Assembly: GCA_017307505.1 (NCBI GenBank)
Contig: JAFKEE010000056.1
Location: forward strand, 20,825-84,824
Direction of reading: 5' to 3'
Source: Acidobacteriota bacterium
GTDB taxonomy: Bacteria; Acidobacteriota; Terriglobia; Bryobacterales; Bryobacteraceae
DNA: 64,000 nucleotides
In this document: piece after piece, positions 32,406 through 41,774 of the stretch
How positions within the stretch are numbered: the first letter of the stretch is position 1
Layout of the letters: every line of letters starts with the position of its first letter
Made by a program: the position numbers and the translations under genes
The notes under the pieces: model-generated
The model's database searches: none
Told to the model about the DNA's origin: nothing
The model's input: the letters and a program-made list of their open reading frames with translations, nothing else

Positions 32406-34172
32406 ATGCACTTCAGCAGTACCGTCCGTTTCATTTCCACCTTCCTCGCGGCCGCCCTGGCTGCAGCGTTATGTGCGCAGGAGCTTCCCCACCTGCGCAA
32501 ACAAGGCACCGCCACTCAACTCATCGTCGATGGACAGCCGTTCCTGGCTGTGGCCGGAGAGTTGGGCAACAACTCCGCCAGCAGCCTGGAATACATGCGG
32601 CCGATCTGGCCGCGGCTGGCCTCCGCCAATGTGAACACTGTGCTGGCCGCGGTTTCATGGGCTCAGCTGGAACCCCAGGAAGGCAAGTTCCAGTTCGAGC
32701 TCCTGGACGGCCTGCTGGAAGAGGCACGGCACAACAAGCTGAAACTCGTCCTGCTCTGGTTCGGGAGCTGGAAGAACGGCCTCTCCAGCTACGTGCCCTA
32801 CTGGGTGAAGCAGGATTACAAACGTTTTCCGCGCATTCGCCTTGGTTCCGGCCGCAGCATGGAACTTCTCAGCACCTTCGGTGACGCCAGCCGCGATGCC
32901 GACGCAAAAGCATTCCGGGCGATGATGCGCCATCTTAAGTCCGTTGACGCGCGGGATCACACCGTCCTCATGATTCAGGTGGAGAATGAGGTGGGTGTCC
33001 TGCGCGATTCCCGCGACCGTTCCGAACCGGCGAACCGGGCCTATTCCGCCCCTGTTCCGAAGGAACTGATGCAGTACCTGGCTCAGCACCGCAACACTCT
33101 GGCTCCCGAACTGCTGGAGGTCTGGAAGGGGAACGGCTTCAAATCTGCCGGTACTTGGGCCGAGGTGTTCGGGCCCGGCAAACCCGAAAGCGTCGAGATC
33201 CCCATCCAAACCACCAGCCCTCCGATGAGCGCGGAGGAGCACGAATCTGCCTGGCGCAAACTCACCTGGCCTTCCGACGAGTTCTTCATGGCCTGGCAGT
33301 ATGCCCGCTACATCAACCGCATCATCGAGGAGGGCAAAGCCGAATACAACCTGCCGATGTTCGTGAACGCCTGGCTCCAGGGACCGAACAGTGCCTGGCC
33401 GGGCAGCTATCCCAGCGGAGGTCCCTTGCCGCAGGTGCATGACATCTGGCGGGCCGGAGCTCCATCCTGCGACATGCTGACGCCCGATATCTACCTGCCG
33501 GTTTTCGATGAAGTGTCGGAGCGCTTTATCCGCAACGGCAATCCCTTTTTCATCCCCGAGACCTCTGTCAATGCGGCGAATGCCCTGGTGGCCTTCGGCA
33601 AGCACGGGGCCATGGGCTTTTCACCGTTCTACATCGACAGGTCCGCAGGCCCGGACACCGAACTCGCAGCCGCCTACAAAGTCATTTCCAACATGGCTCC
33701 CGCCATTGCCGCACACCAGGGAAAAGACACCATGACGGCGATTCGGATGAAACTCGGTGACGCGCCGCAGCAATTCGATCTCGGCGGCTACAAGCTGAAA
33801 GTCTCATTCCTGGGCCGGGGCCGCATTCCAATCGCGCCCGAACCAAAGCCCGCGGCGCCCACCGCCGCCCAGCCTGCCCCTCCCGGTACGCAGCCGGCGC
33901 AGGCCGGACCCGTCCAAGGCGCGGCCATCCTGGCAGCCTCGGGGCCGAGCGAATTCTACCTCGGAGGCGTCGGTGGCGCCTTCCGCATCGACCTCACCCC
34001 CAAGACCGCGGGACCAGCCACCGTGGGCATCGGTGACGTGCAGGAGGGGCGGTTTGAAAACGGCAAATGGACAGTTGTCCGGCAACTCGGCGGCGACGAC
34101 ACCGGCCAGGGCGAGATCCTGACGCTGCGTCCGAACACCGTCATGCGTGTCACCCTTTATCGGTACGAGTAA
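32406..34172 (+). CDS. Exported GH35/GH42-like beta-galactosidase (DUF5597 type)
   Basis: The 588-residue product has a signal peptide (STFLAAALAAALCAQ) and a clan-A TIM barrel. The acid/base Glu is in LMIQVENEVG and the nucleophile Glu probably in FFIPETSVNA. NTVLAAVSWAQLEPQEGKFQFE is the typical beta-galactosidase start of the barrel. A Pro/Ala/Gln linker (about residues 472-505) leads to a small C-terminal beta domain like DUF5597. Likely removes terminal galactose from plant polysaccharide in the periplasm or outside. ATG 32406 is used for the signal peptide. Between two tannase-family genes. Confidence 0.82.
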   Translation: MHFSSTVRFISTFLAAALAAALCAQELPHLRKQGTATQLIVDGQPFLAVAGELGNNSASSLEYMRPIWPRLASANVNTVLAAVSWAQLEPQEGKFQFELLDGLLEEARHNKLKLVLLWFGSWKNGLSSYVPYWVKQDYKRFPRIRLGSGRSMELLSTFGDASRDADAKAFRAMMRHLKSVDARDHTVLMIQVENEVGVLRDSRDRSEPANRAYSAPVPKELMQYLAQHRNTLAPELLEVWKGNGFKSAGTWAEVFGPGKPESVEIPIQTTSPPMSAEEHESAWRKLTWPSDEFFMAWQYARYINRIIEEGKAEYNLPMFVNAWLQGPNSAWPGSYPSGGPLPQVHDIWRAGAPSCDMLTPDIYLPVFDEVSERFIRNGNPFFIPETSVNAANALVAFGKHGAMGFSPFYIDRSAGPDTELAAAYKVISNMAPAIAAHQGKDTMTAIRMKLGDAPQQFDLGGYKLKVSFLGRGRIPIAPEPKPAAPTAAQPAPPGTQPAQAGPVQGAAILAASGPSEFYLGGVGGAFRIDLTPKTAGPATVGIGDVQEGRFENGKWTVVRQLGGDDTGQGEILTLRPNTVMRVTLYRYE

Positions 34173-34220
34173 AATAGTGTCCCTGCGGGCATATATCAGG
34201 GAATCAGAGGTAAAAAGCGA

Positions 34221-35768
34221 ATGAAATGGATCTCATCGAGTAGACTTGTTGTCCTTGCGCTGGCGGCGGCTGGATGGGCCCAAGCGCAAGGACCGGCCGA
34301 TTGCGCCAATCTGGCGAAGCTCCAGATTCCAAATCTGTCGATGGCGATCACCAGGACGGAGTGGATACCCGCCTCTCCGCCCGGAACCCCGCCGGCGGCG
34401 CCCAGGTATACCGGCCCTCTTCCGGCCTTCTGCCGCCTGGACGCCGTCCTCGACAAGCGCACCGGTGAGGGCGGCAAGCCCTATGGAATCGGGTTCGCGC
34501 TAACCCTGCCTGCGGAATGGAATCACCGGTTCCTCATGCAGGGCGGAGGTGGCTTGAACGGTTCGGTCCAATTCCCGCTGGGCGCCCAGGCAGCCGGAAC
34601 CGCGCCCGCCCTGGCTCGCGGTTTTGCCGTCGTCAATACCGATTCCGGCCACACCGGCACCGGAGCGTTCGACGCTTCCTTCCTCCAGGATCAGCAGGCC
34701 AGCCTCGACTTTGCCTACATCGCCGTCGGCCGCGTAGCTCAGGTCGCGAAGCTCATCATTGCCCATTACTATGGCCAGGCGCCTGAGCACTCTTACTTCT
34801 CGGGTTGCTCAACAGGCGGCCGGGAAGCGATGCTGATGACCCAGCGCTATCCTCTCTATTTCGACGGCGTGGTCTCGGGAGCACCGGCCATGCGCACCGG
34901 ATTCTCCAACCTGGCCGACCGCTGGGTGGCGATCAGCTTCAACCAGATCGCTCCGAAGGACGCCCAGGGAAAGCCCGTGCCGGGCGGAGCGTTCACAGAT
35001 AGTGACCGTCAACTCGTCGTGAAGTCGCTGCTGCAGCAATGCGACCTGAAAGACGGCGTCCAGGACGGCATGATCTTCAACATCAGCGGCTGCGATTTCG
35101 ATCCCGCTTCGCTCGTCTGCAAAGGAACCAAGGACGACACCTGCCTTACGGCCCAGCAGGCCGGCGCTCTCAAGCGGGCCTTTGGAGGCCCCCGGGATTC
35201 CCGCGGTGTCCAGGTCTACCCCGGCTTCGCATTCGACACCGGCATCACAGCCAAGCGCGGCATCCCCGGCCTGTTGAATCCGGGCCCCAGCCCCGTCGGC
35301 CCGCCTAACACCGGCACGCAGCAGGATGTAGACAAGGAAGCCATGCTCGTCGCGAATCCGCTGGTGGACACTGTCGCAACCAATCTCACGACCTTCTCCG
35401 GCCACGGTGGCAAGCTGCTGTTCTATCACGGAGTCAGTGACCCCTGGTTCTCGGCCCTGGACACGCTGGAGTACTACCAGAAGATGAGCGCCGCCAACGG
35501 CGGCTTGCCCAAAGTCGCCAACTGGAGCCGTCTTTACCTGGTGCCCGGCATGGGCCATTGTGGCGGCGGCGACGCGGCGCTGGACACGTTCGATATGCTG
35601 ACTGCAGTCGTCGATTGGGTGGAGAAGGGCATTGCGCCGGACTCCGTCGTGGCCACCGGCAAGGCGTTCCCCGGCCGGAGCAGGCCATTGTGCTCTTATC
35701 CGAAGTCCGCCCACTATACAGGACAGGGCGACCCCGAGGATGCCAGGAACTATGTCTGCCGCGAATAG
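34221..35768 (+). CDS. Exported tannase/feruloyl esterase family protein (copy 2)
   Basis: The 515-residue product has a signal peptide (SRLVVLALAAAGWAQAQ) and the triad Ser in SYFSGCSTGGREAML, Asp in YHGVSDPWFSAL and His in VPGMGHCGGG. It shares the family plan with the 28165 gene (AxCNLAKL-like start, CDFDPxSLxCKG in the lid) but differs widely in sequence, so the two are old paralogues that may have distinct ester substrates. AGAGG lies upstream of the ATG. The GH43 gene follows after 53 bases on the same strand. Confidence 0.9.
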   Translation: MKWISSSRLVVLALAAAGWAQAQGPADCANLAKLQIPNLSMAITRTEWIPASPPGTPPAAPRYTGPLPAFCRLDAVLDKRTGEGGKPYGIGFALTLPAEWNHRFLMQGGGGLNGSVQFPLGAQAAGTAPALARGFAVVNTDSGHTGTGAFDASFLQDQQASLDFAYIAVGRVAQVAKLIIAHYYGQAPEHSYFSGCSTGGREAMLMTQRYPLYFDGVVSGAPAMRTGFSNLADRWVAISFNQIAPKDAQGKPVPGGAFTDSDRQLVVKSLLQQCDLKDGVQDGMIFNISGCDFDPASLVCKGTKDDTCLTAQQAGALKRAFGGPRDSRGVQVYPGFAFDTGITAKRGIPGLLNPGPSPVGPPNTGTQQDVDKEAMLVANPLVDTVATNLTTFSGHGGKLLFYHGVSDPWFSALDTLEYYQKMSAANGGLPKVANWSRLYLVPGMGHCGGGDAALDTFDMLTAVVDWVEKGIAPDSVVATGKAFPGRSRPLCSYPKSAHYTGQGDPEDARNYVCRE

Positions 35769-35821
35769 AATCGTGGCCGGTGCGGCTCGTGCGGCAAAGT
35801 AGTAGAAGGAAGAATCACTCC

Positions 35822-37000
35822 ATGCAGGATCGAAACAAGCCCAAAGAGGCTCCAGCGGTTCCGGCCGCCTCCCGGCGTACCCTGTTGCGCGGCCTGGGCG
35901 CCGCGGTTGCCGCACCCTGGCTGGCGGCGGGGCAGGACGGCTCGCAGACTTACACCAACCCTCTCGGGATCGCCGTGGCCGATCCCTTCGTCCTCCGCGA
36001 ACCGAACGGGCAGTACTTCGTATACTGCACCGGAGGCGGCCGGGGCACCACCGCCTATCCGGCGTTCACCTCCACCGACGTGGTCCATTGGAAGCCCATC
36101 GGCGAAGTCTATTCTCGAGACCCCGCGACCGCCTGGTGTACCGACACCTTCTGGGCGCCGGCCGTCTACCACGTAAAGGATCGCTACTACCTGTTCTACA
36201 GCGCCCAATGGCGAGACAATCCGAATAAAGAGAAAGAGAACTATCGCATCGGCGCCGCCGTTTCCGACAGGCCGGAAGGCCCGTTCCGGGACATCCGCAA
36301 CGCTCCGCTGTTCGACCCCGGCTATCCCTCCATCGATGCCGAACTCCTGTTCGATACCGATGGCCGCATCTATCTCTTCTACTCGCGCTGCTGCTACAAA
36401 CACCCTGTCGAGAGTGAACTCGCCGACTGGGCTCGCAAGGAAAAGCTTTACACCGAGATCGAGGAGAGCTGGATCTATGGCGTGGAAGTGAAACCGGATT
36501 TCACCGGGACCATCGGCGAGCCCGTCATGGTCCTGCGTCCGCCTGTCAGCCTCTCCGACAGGAACGCGGCCTGGGAGAACCTCTCCGTCACGACGAAGGA
36601 AGTCAATCGCCGTTGGACGGAAGGCCCCTGCGCATTCAAGCGCGGCGGCACTTACTATCTGATGTACTCCGCCAATCACTACCTGGGCGAGAACTATGCG
36701 CTGGGCTACGCAACGGCGAAGCAGCCCCTGGGTCCCTACACCAAGGCCGCGAATAACCCTGTACTGAAGAAGAACACCGATGGCGGCGGCAATGTCACGG
36801 GCCCGGCGCACAACTGCGTCACCTACTCACCCGACGGCTCGGAGATGCTGTGCCTTTACGCCGGTAGAACAGCAGCCACCGGGCAGCGCCGCGTGCTGTT
36901 CCTCGATCGCATGGAGATTCGCAAGGACGGCACGCTGGTGGTGCATGGCCCGGTCACCACGCCGCAGCCGCTGCCCTCCAATCGCAGGCGCAACGGCTGA
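35822..37000 (+). CDS. Tat-exported GH43-family glycoside hydrolase
   Basis: GH43 enzymes are inverting beta-xylosidases or alpha-L-arabinofuranosidases with a five-bladed propeller. The three acids are visible: general base Asp in IAVADPFVLRE, pKa-modulating Asp in SIDAELLFDTD, and general acid Glu in RRWTEGPCAFKRG. A twin-arginine signal (SRRTLLRGLGAAVAAPWLAAG) starts the 392-residue protein. AAGGAAG precedes ATG 35822. With the tannase-family and GH35/42-like genes this forms a same-strand set for side-chain removal from hemicellulose. Confidence 0.88.
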   Translation: MQDRNKPKEAPAVPAASRRTLLRGLGAAVAAPWLAAGQDGSQTYTNPLGIAVADPFVLREPNGQYFVYCTGGGRGTTAYPAFTSTDVVHWKPIGEVYSRDPATAWCTDTFWAPAVYHVKDRYYLFYSAQWRDNPNKEKENYRIGAAVSDRPEGPFRDIRNAPLFDPGYPSIDAELLFDTDGRIYLFYSRCCYKHPVESELADWARKEKLYTEIEESWIYGVEVKPDFTGTIGEPVMVLRPPVSLSDRNAAWENLSVTTKEVNRRWTEGPCAFKRGGTYYLMYSANHYLGENYALGYATAKQPLGPYTKAANNPVLKKNTDGGGNVTGPAHNCVTYSPDGSEMLCLYAGRTAATGQRRVLFLDRMEIRKDGTLVVHGPVTTPQPLPSNRRRNG

Positions 37001-37001
37001 C

Positions 37002-38480
37002 TCAGTGCGGACGCAGTACGCCAGCCTCGGCCAGAGCGTGCACCCAGATCGCGTACCCCTCGTCGGTGGGGTGTGTGCCGTCGTTCATGAGGCGCTTGGG
37101 CAGCGTTCCGTCGGGCTCCAGAAAGCGCGCGGAGATATCGAGAAACGTTGTGCCGGGCTTCCCGGCCAGCGCGGCGGCCAGCAACTGGTTCACCCTGGCG
37201 ATCGGAGCCCGCAGACGCGAGCCAGGCTGGAATCCGCGCGGGAAGATACCCATGACGAGGATGCGGCTTTGCGGCGACGCCGCCTGGATCTTGTCCCGGA
37301 TCGCCAGGATCCCCTGCACCACCTCCTCCGGCGTATTGGCCCTCGCGTTCACCGTGCCCGTGAGGTTGTTCGTTCCTATGTTGAGGATGACGGTTTTGGG
37401 GTGCAGGCCCGCAAACTCGCCATGCTGCAGGCGCCACAGCACGTTCTGCGTCCGGTCCCAGCCGAAGCCCAGGTTCAGCACTTCCATGCCGCCAAACGCT
37501 GCTTCCCAGGACTTCGGCCCGTTGACGTGATTGGCCTTCGGCGGGCCGCCCCAGAAGTGTGTGATGGAGTCGCCGATGAGGACGATCTCCGGCTTCATCC
37601 TCGCTTGGGCCTCCAGTACATCGCGATGCCGCTGGTCCCAGTCATAGGAATCCCGCTCCAGCCTGGGCACCGGAATCAGGGCCGTGTTCACCTCGCTGAG
37701 GGCAGCCAGGTATTGCCGCGGACCATCCCCCATCAGCCGCGCGAGCGTCGGTTCAATCGCCTCCGCCATCAGGCGCTGCCCGTTGGTGTCCGGATGCAGC
37801 GGCCTGCGCGGTGTCTTCAGCCGCGCGTCGTAGAAGATGGCTCGATTCAGCTGGCTGTCCTGGTAGAAAACCGGGCTCACATCGAGGTAAGTGACGGAGG
37901 CCTCCGCTTCATAGTGTTTGGCCAGATAGCGGTTCACCTCCGCATCCGCTGCGCTTTTCTCCGGTGAAACTTCGCTGGGCAGCAGGCCCAACAGCAGAAT
38001 GGCGCTCTGTGGCAGTTTCTCGTGCACCTTCGCGATGACCGCATCGATCCCCTGTGCCGTCTCCCCGGCCGATTGCCCGCGTGCCGTGTTGTTCGTCCCA
38101 ATTAGCAGCACCACCGCGCGCGGCCGCAGCCCGTCCACTTCGCCATGTTCCAGCCGCCAGAGCACGTGCGCCGTCGTATCGCCGCTAAAGCCGAGATTCA
38201 GTGCCTTGCGCGTGTTGTAAAAGCGCCGCCAGGTAGGCTGGAAATCCTCATCCGGCGGATCAGCCTTCTCATAGTTCTGGGTGATGGAGTCGCCCAGCAG
38301 GATCAGCTCCGCATCCTTCTCCGCATGCACTTTCTCCAGGATTGCCGCATGCCGCCTGGCCCACCAGGGCTCTTTCATTCGATCGGCCGGCGTCGTCGCC
38401 GCGCTCTGCGCCACTCCGGCGGCAGCACACACCGACAGCAGCAGGCACAGTTTCGGGAAGGTTCGAACGCGTATCCGCAT
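37002..38480 (-). CDS. Exported protein with two tandem SGNH/GDSL hydrolase domains
   Basis: The 492-residue protein has a signal peptide (about 1-26) and two full SGNH domains. Domain 1 (about 35-250) has LILLGDSITQNY, NLGFSGDT, VLLIGTNNTARG and the Asp-x-x-His equivalent in RPLHPDTNG. Domain 2 (about 265-490) has IVLIGDSITHFWG, NLGFGWDR, ILNIGTNNLTG and NDGTHPTDEG. Both keep Ser, Gly, Asn and His. Each resembles PAF-acetylhydrolase-like or acetyl-xylan esterase-like GDSL proteins. Exported esterase of carbohydrate or lipid esters is the best guess. Convergent with the GH43 gene (one-base gap). Confidence 0.88.
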   Translation of the reverse strand: MRIRVRTFPKLCLLLSVCAAAGVAQSAATTPADRMKEPWWARRHAAILEKVHAEKDAELILLGDSITQNYEKADPPDEDFQPTWRRFYNTRKALNLGFSGDTTAHVLWRLEHGEVDGLRPRAVVLLIGTNNTARGQSAGETAQGIDAVIAKVHEKLPQSAILLLGLLPSEVSPEKSAADAEVNRYLAKHYEAEASVTYLDVSPVFYQDSQLNRAIFYDARLKTPRRPLHPDTNGQRLMAEAIEPTLARLMGDGPRQYLAALSEVNTALIPVPRLERDSYDWDQRHRDVLEAQARMKPEIVLIGDSITHFWGGPPKANHVNGPKSWEAAFGGMEVLNLGFGWDRTQNVLWRLQHGEFAGLHPKTVILNIGTNNLTGTVNARANTPEEVVQGILAIRDKIQAASPQSRILVMGIFPRGFQPGSRLRAPIARVNQLLAAALAGKPGTTFLDISARFLEPDGTLPKRLMNDGTHPTDEGYAIWVHALAEAGVLRPH

Positions 38481-38587
38481 CGATCCTCATTGTAGCCGCG
38501 CGCTTCCGTAGGGCGCCCGGCGATGCCCGATTGTGTTATCGTTCACTCCGTTGAGATCGAACTTCGCATACGAAGAAAGGCAATCAG

Positions 38588-39409
38588 ATGCACAAGTCTT
38601 GGTTCTCACTTTCTCTGCTTGTCCTGGCTGGGCTCAGCAGCGTCCCAATGCAGGCGGTAACGTTTGGGCAGCCGGATGGAGCCCGCCACCCCTGGGTTGG
38701 CACGATGCTCTTTCAGGCGGGCGATGGCTTCTACTACAGCTGCTCCGCCACATTGCTGGCCCCCACGGTGATGGTGACCGCGGCTCACTGCACGATCGAG
38801 AATGGCGTCAAAAACGTCGCTACCTGGGTGAAGTTCGATCCGGTCATCTCTTTCCCCGGCCTGGACAAGGCCAAGAGCGTGGCGGCTTACCTCGACAACC
38901 CGAAGAACGGCTGGATCGGGGTGACTGAGGTGATTCCTCATCCCCAGTACCACGGCTCCTACCCCAACACCTACGATGTCGGAATTGTGATCCTGAAATC
39001 CGCCGTGGATCCCGGCGTATTCGGGGCGCTTCCGCCGCTGGGTTTCCTGCAGACCATCGGCGGTGGCAACAGCGGGAACAACCTCTTCAATGTGGTGGGA
39101 TATGGAATGCAGGGCTACATCAAGCCGTTCCACTCCGACACCTGGGAGCGCTATTTCGGACAGATTCGCCTGGTGGAACTGAAGAGCACCTTCGACGGCG
39201 ATGCGGCCAGCGCCAAGTTCACCAACAACCCTGGAAAGACTTCGGGCGGCTCGTGTTACGGAGATTCGGGCGGGCCCGTCTTCTACAGCACCACGAATAT
39301 GATCGTCGCGGTCGTCTCCTGGGGCATCACGCCCTGCATCGGTGTGGACTACAATTTCCGCATCGACACGCCGGCCGCTCAGGATTTCATCCGGAAGTAC
39401 CTGCCGTAA
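38588..39409 (+). CDS. Exported trypsin-like serine protease (S1 family)
   Basis: The 273-residue protein has a signal peptide (SLLVLAGLSSVPMQA) and the chymotrypsin-fold triad: His in VMVTAAHCTIE, Asp in NTYDVGIVILK and Ser in GSCYGDSGGPVFY. Cys residues around His and Ser would form the usual disulphides. Asp six residues before the Ser, which sets trypsin-like specificity, is not evident (GGSCYGDSGG), so cleavage preference is unclear. Single gene with its own terminator at 39443-39482. Confidence 0.9.
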   Translation: MHKSWFSLSLLVLAGLSSVPMQAVTFGQPDGARHPWVGTMLFQAGDGFYYSCSATLLAPTVMVTAAHCTIENGVKNVATWVKFDPVISFPGLDKAKSVAAYLDNPKNGWIGVTEVIPHPQYHGSYPNTYDVGIVILKSAVDPGVFGALPPLGFLQTIGGGNSGNNLFNVVGYGMQGYIKPFHSDTWERYFGQIRLVELKSTFDGDAASAKFTNNPGKTSGGSCYGDSGGPVFYSTTNMIVAVVSWGITPCIGVDYNFRIDTPAAQDFIRKYLP

Positions 39410-39442
39410 GCTGGCAACTCGTCCGGCAGTGTCTGGATCTAC

Positions 39443-39482
39443 AAAAAGGGGCCGCTGCCCTCGCCGGCAGCGGCCCCTTTTT
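39443..39482. terminator. Bidirectional rho-independent terminator
   Basis: A 12-base perfect GC stem (GGGGCCGCTGCC with GGCAGCGGCCCC) around CTCGCC, preceded by five A and followed by five T. It lies between the convergent protease and isocitrate dehydrogenase genes and serves both strands. Confidence 0.92.
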
Positions 39483-39497
39483 CAATGGACGTTTTTG

Positions 39498-40712
39498 CTA
39501 GGTAAGCCGCCGTTTGAGTTCAGCGTCGATCTCAGCCATGAACGCTTCGGTCGTCAGGAACGGATGATTGGGACTGATGAGAATCGCCAGGTCCTTCGTC
39601 ATCTTGCCCGACTCCACGACATCCACGCAGACCTTCTCCAATGTGCTGGCAAAGCTGACCACGTCCGGTGTTCCGTCCATGGTGCCGCGATGATGCAGGC
39701 CGCGCGTCCAGGCGTAGATGGAGGCGATCGGGTTGGTCGAAGTCGGCTTGCCCTGCTGGTGCATCCGGTAGTGCCGGGTCACCGTACCATGCGCCGCTTC
39801 CGCTTCCACGGTCTTCCCGTCCGGCGACATCAGCACCGACGTCATCAGGCCCAGCGAACCATAGCCCTGCGCCAGCGTGTCCGATTGAACGTCGCCGTCG
39901 TAGTTCTTGCAGGCCCACAGGTAGCCGCCGCTCCACTTCAGGTTGGCCGCCACCATGTCGTCGATCAGCCGGTGCTCATACGTCAGGCCCTTCGCCTCGA
40001 AGGCCGTCTTGAACTCCGCGTCGAAGATCTCCTGGAACAGGTTCTTGAACCGGCCGTCGTAGGCCTTCAGGATCGTATTCTTACTCGACAGGTAGACCGG
40101 GTACGAGCGATCCAGCGCGTAGTTGAAACAGGCGCGCGCGAAACCTGAGATCGAGCTGTCCAGGTTGAACATGCCCAGAGCAATGCCGGCGCTGGGGGCA
40201 TCGATGATCTCCCGCTCAATCGGGGCGCTGCCGTCGGCCGGAGTGAAAACCAGCTTCAGGGTGCCGGGACCCGGGAACGCAAAATCCTGGGCGCGGTACT
40301 GGTCGCCGAAACCGTGGCGTGCGACCACCACTGGCTTGTCCCAGTGACTGACAATCCTTGGCACGTTCTTACAGATGATCGGCTCGCGGAAGATCGTGCC
40401 GTCGAGGATGTTGCGGATGGTGCCGTTCGGGCTGCGCCACATCTTCTTCAGGCTGAATTCCTTGACGCGCGCCTCATCCGGAGTGATCGTGGCGCACTTC
40501 ACAGCGACACCGTACTGCTTGGTCGCATTCGCTGAGTCGATCGTGATCTGATCGTTCGTCTCGTCTCGCTTCTGCACCGACAGATCGTAGTACTTGAGGT
40601 CGATATCGAGATACGGAAGGATGAGGCGCTCGCGGATCCATTGCCAGATGATCCGTGTCATCTCATCGCCGTCCATCTCGACGACGGGGTTCTTCACTTG
40701 AATCTTAGCCAT
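39498..40712 (-). CDS. icd: NADP-dependent isocitrate dehydrogenase (dimeric, eukaryote-like type)
   Basis: Converts isocitrate to 2-oxoglutarate in the TCA cycle and makes NADPH. The 404-residue product has the opening [21 protein letters not shown] of the eukaryotic-type subfamily. It also has substrate residues in [21 protein letters not shown], metal Asp in [13 protein letters not shown] and the NADP region [19 protein letters not shown]. This differs from the E. coli-type enzyme. ATG 40712 (MAKIQ) is preferred over the six-codon extension. Monocistronic, ended by the shared terminator. Confidence 0.95.
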   Translation of the reverse strand: MAKIQVKNPVVEMDGDEMTRIIWQWIRERLILPYLDIDLKYYDLSVQKRDETNDQITIDSANATKQYGVAVKCATITPDEARVKEFSLKKMWRSPNGTIRNILDGTIFREPIICKNVPRIVSHWDKPVVVARHGFGDQYRAQDFAFPGPGTLKLVFTPADGSAPIEREIIDAPSAGIALGMFNLDSSISGFARACFNYALDRSYPVYLSSKNTILKAYDGRFKNLFQEIFDAEFKTAFEAKGLTYEHRLIDDMVAANLKWSGGYLWACKNYDGDVQSDTLAQGYGSLGLMTSVLMSPDGKTVEAEAAHGTVTRHYRMHQQGKPTSTNPIASIYAWTRGLHHRGTMDGTPDVVSFASTLEKVCVDVVESGKMTKDLAILISPNHPFLTTEAFMAEIDAELKRRLT

Positions 40713-40916
40713 GATACGAAAGGGTTCCAAGGTGGATTGCCATCTGATTATCTCTCAAGTTCGCCCCGATCCTCATTTGTTTGTGCGAATGCCCCCGGCA
40801 AGGACGGTTCCGCCCGGTGGAAGCCGGAGAATGCCCATCGTTCCGGCGTGGGGCGTTAGCCTGGACCGTAGCGATGCCGATCGCGAGGATCAACCTGGCC
40901 TGAATCTGAAAGGGAG
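40713..40916. other. Intergenic region upstream of icd
   Basis: About 200 bases between the icd start and the tRNA. It should hold the icd promoter; I see no clear box pair, dyad or small gene here. Confidence 0.4.
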
Positions 40917-40993
40917 TGGTGGGCGCGGCAGGACTCGAACCTGCGACCTCCTGCGTGTGAAGCAGGCGCTCTAACCAACTGAGCTACGCGCCC
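40917..40993 (-). tRNA. tRNA-Val (anticodon CAC)
   Basis: On the minus strand the acceptor GGGCGCG pairs with CGCGCCC. The D arm contains AGCTCAGTTGGTTAGAGC. The anticodon stem CCTGC/GCAGG encloses TTCACAC, giving anticodon CAC for GTG codons, and the T arm is GCAGG-TTCGAAC-CTGC. The CCA end is encoded (40917-40919). 77 bases in all. Confidence 0.96.
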
Positions 40994-41097
40994 TAAGGCG
41001 TGAAACTTCAGTGTACAACAGCACCCACCCCGCTTGTCCACAGCCGCCCCACATCAGCCCCTATGCCTGACCGCCCTGCCATGATAAGCTCTCGCCC

Positions 41098-41685
41098 ATG
41101 AGGATCTTCCGATGGGCTCCGGCCCTCTTCATCTCTCTGGCGGCGCCGCTTGTCCTCCACGCGCAGACCTACGGCGAGAGCGGTGACGTCCCCTATGTGC
41201 CAACTCCTCAACACGTTGTCGATGCCATGCTCAAACTCGGCAATGTCCAGCCCGGCGATGTCGTCTTCGACCTCGGCTGCGGCGACGGCCGCATCGTCGT
41301 CACGGCTGCCGAAAAATTCTCAGCCACCGGCACCGGCATCGACCTCAACCCCAAACGCATTGCGGAAGCCAACGAAAACGCCCGTAAAGCCGGCGTCGCC
41401 GAAAAGGTGAAGTTCCTGGAGCAGAACCTGTTCGAGTCCGACGTCAGCCCGGCCACCCTGGTCACGCTCTACCTCCTCCCCGAGGTGAACCTGAAACTCC
41501 GGCCCCGCCTCCTCCAGCAGTTGAAGCCCGGCTCGCGCATCGTCTCCCATAGTTTCGATATGGGCGATTGGAAACCCGACAAGCAGTTCGACGCCGACGG
41601 CCGCATCCTCTATCTCTGGACCGTCACCGAGAAAGCCAAAGCCGAGTTCGCAAACAAGCCGGAACCCGCGGGCGCCGGCCAGTAG
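41098..41685 (+). CDS. Exported class I SAM-dependent methyltransferase-like protein
   Basis: The 195-residue protein has a signal peptide (MRIFRWAPALFISLAAPLVLHAQ) and a Rossmann methyltransferase core. Motif I is VVFDLGCGDGRIVVTAAE, followed by the Asp of motif II (GTGIDLNPKRIAEAN) and motif IV region DVSPATLVTLYLLPEVN. A secreted SAM enzyme is odd because SAM is cytoplasmic; similar proteins recur in Acidobacteriota and Planctomycetes. The N-terminus may instead act as an uncleaved membrane anchor. Substrate unknown; single gene. Confidence 0.83.
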   Translation: MRIFRWAPALFISLAAPLVLHAQTYGESGDVPYVPTPQHVVDAMLKLGNVQPGDVVFDLGCGDGRIVVTAAEKFSATGTGIDLNPKRIAEANENARKAGVAEKVKFLEQNLFESDVSPATLVTLYLLPEVNLKLRPRLLQQLKPGSRIVSHSFDMGDWKPDKQFDADGRILYLWTVTEKAKAEFANKPEPAGAGQ

Positions 41686-41774
41686 CCTCCTGGCGGAATG
41701 ACCTGGCGCCGCTAACCCGCGTATACTGCTCTTACGTTTCCTCTCATCCCTGTCCGACAAGGAGCCATCGCCGC

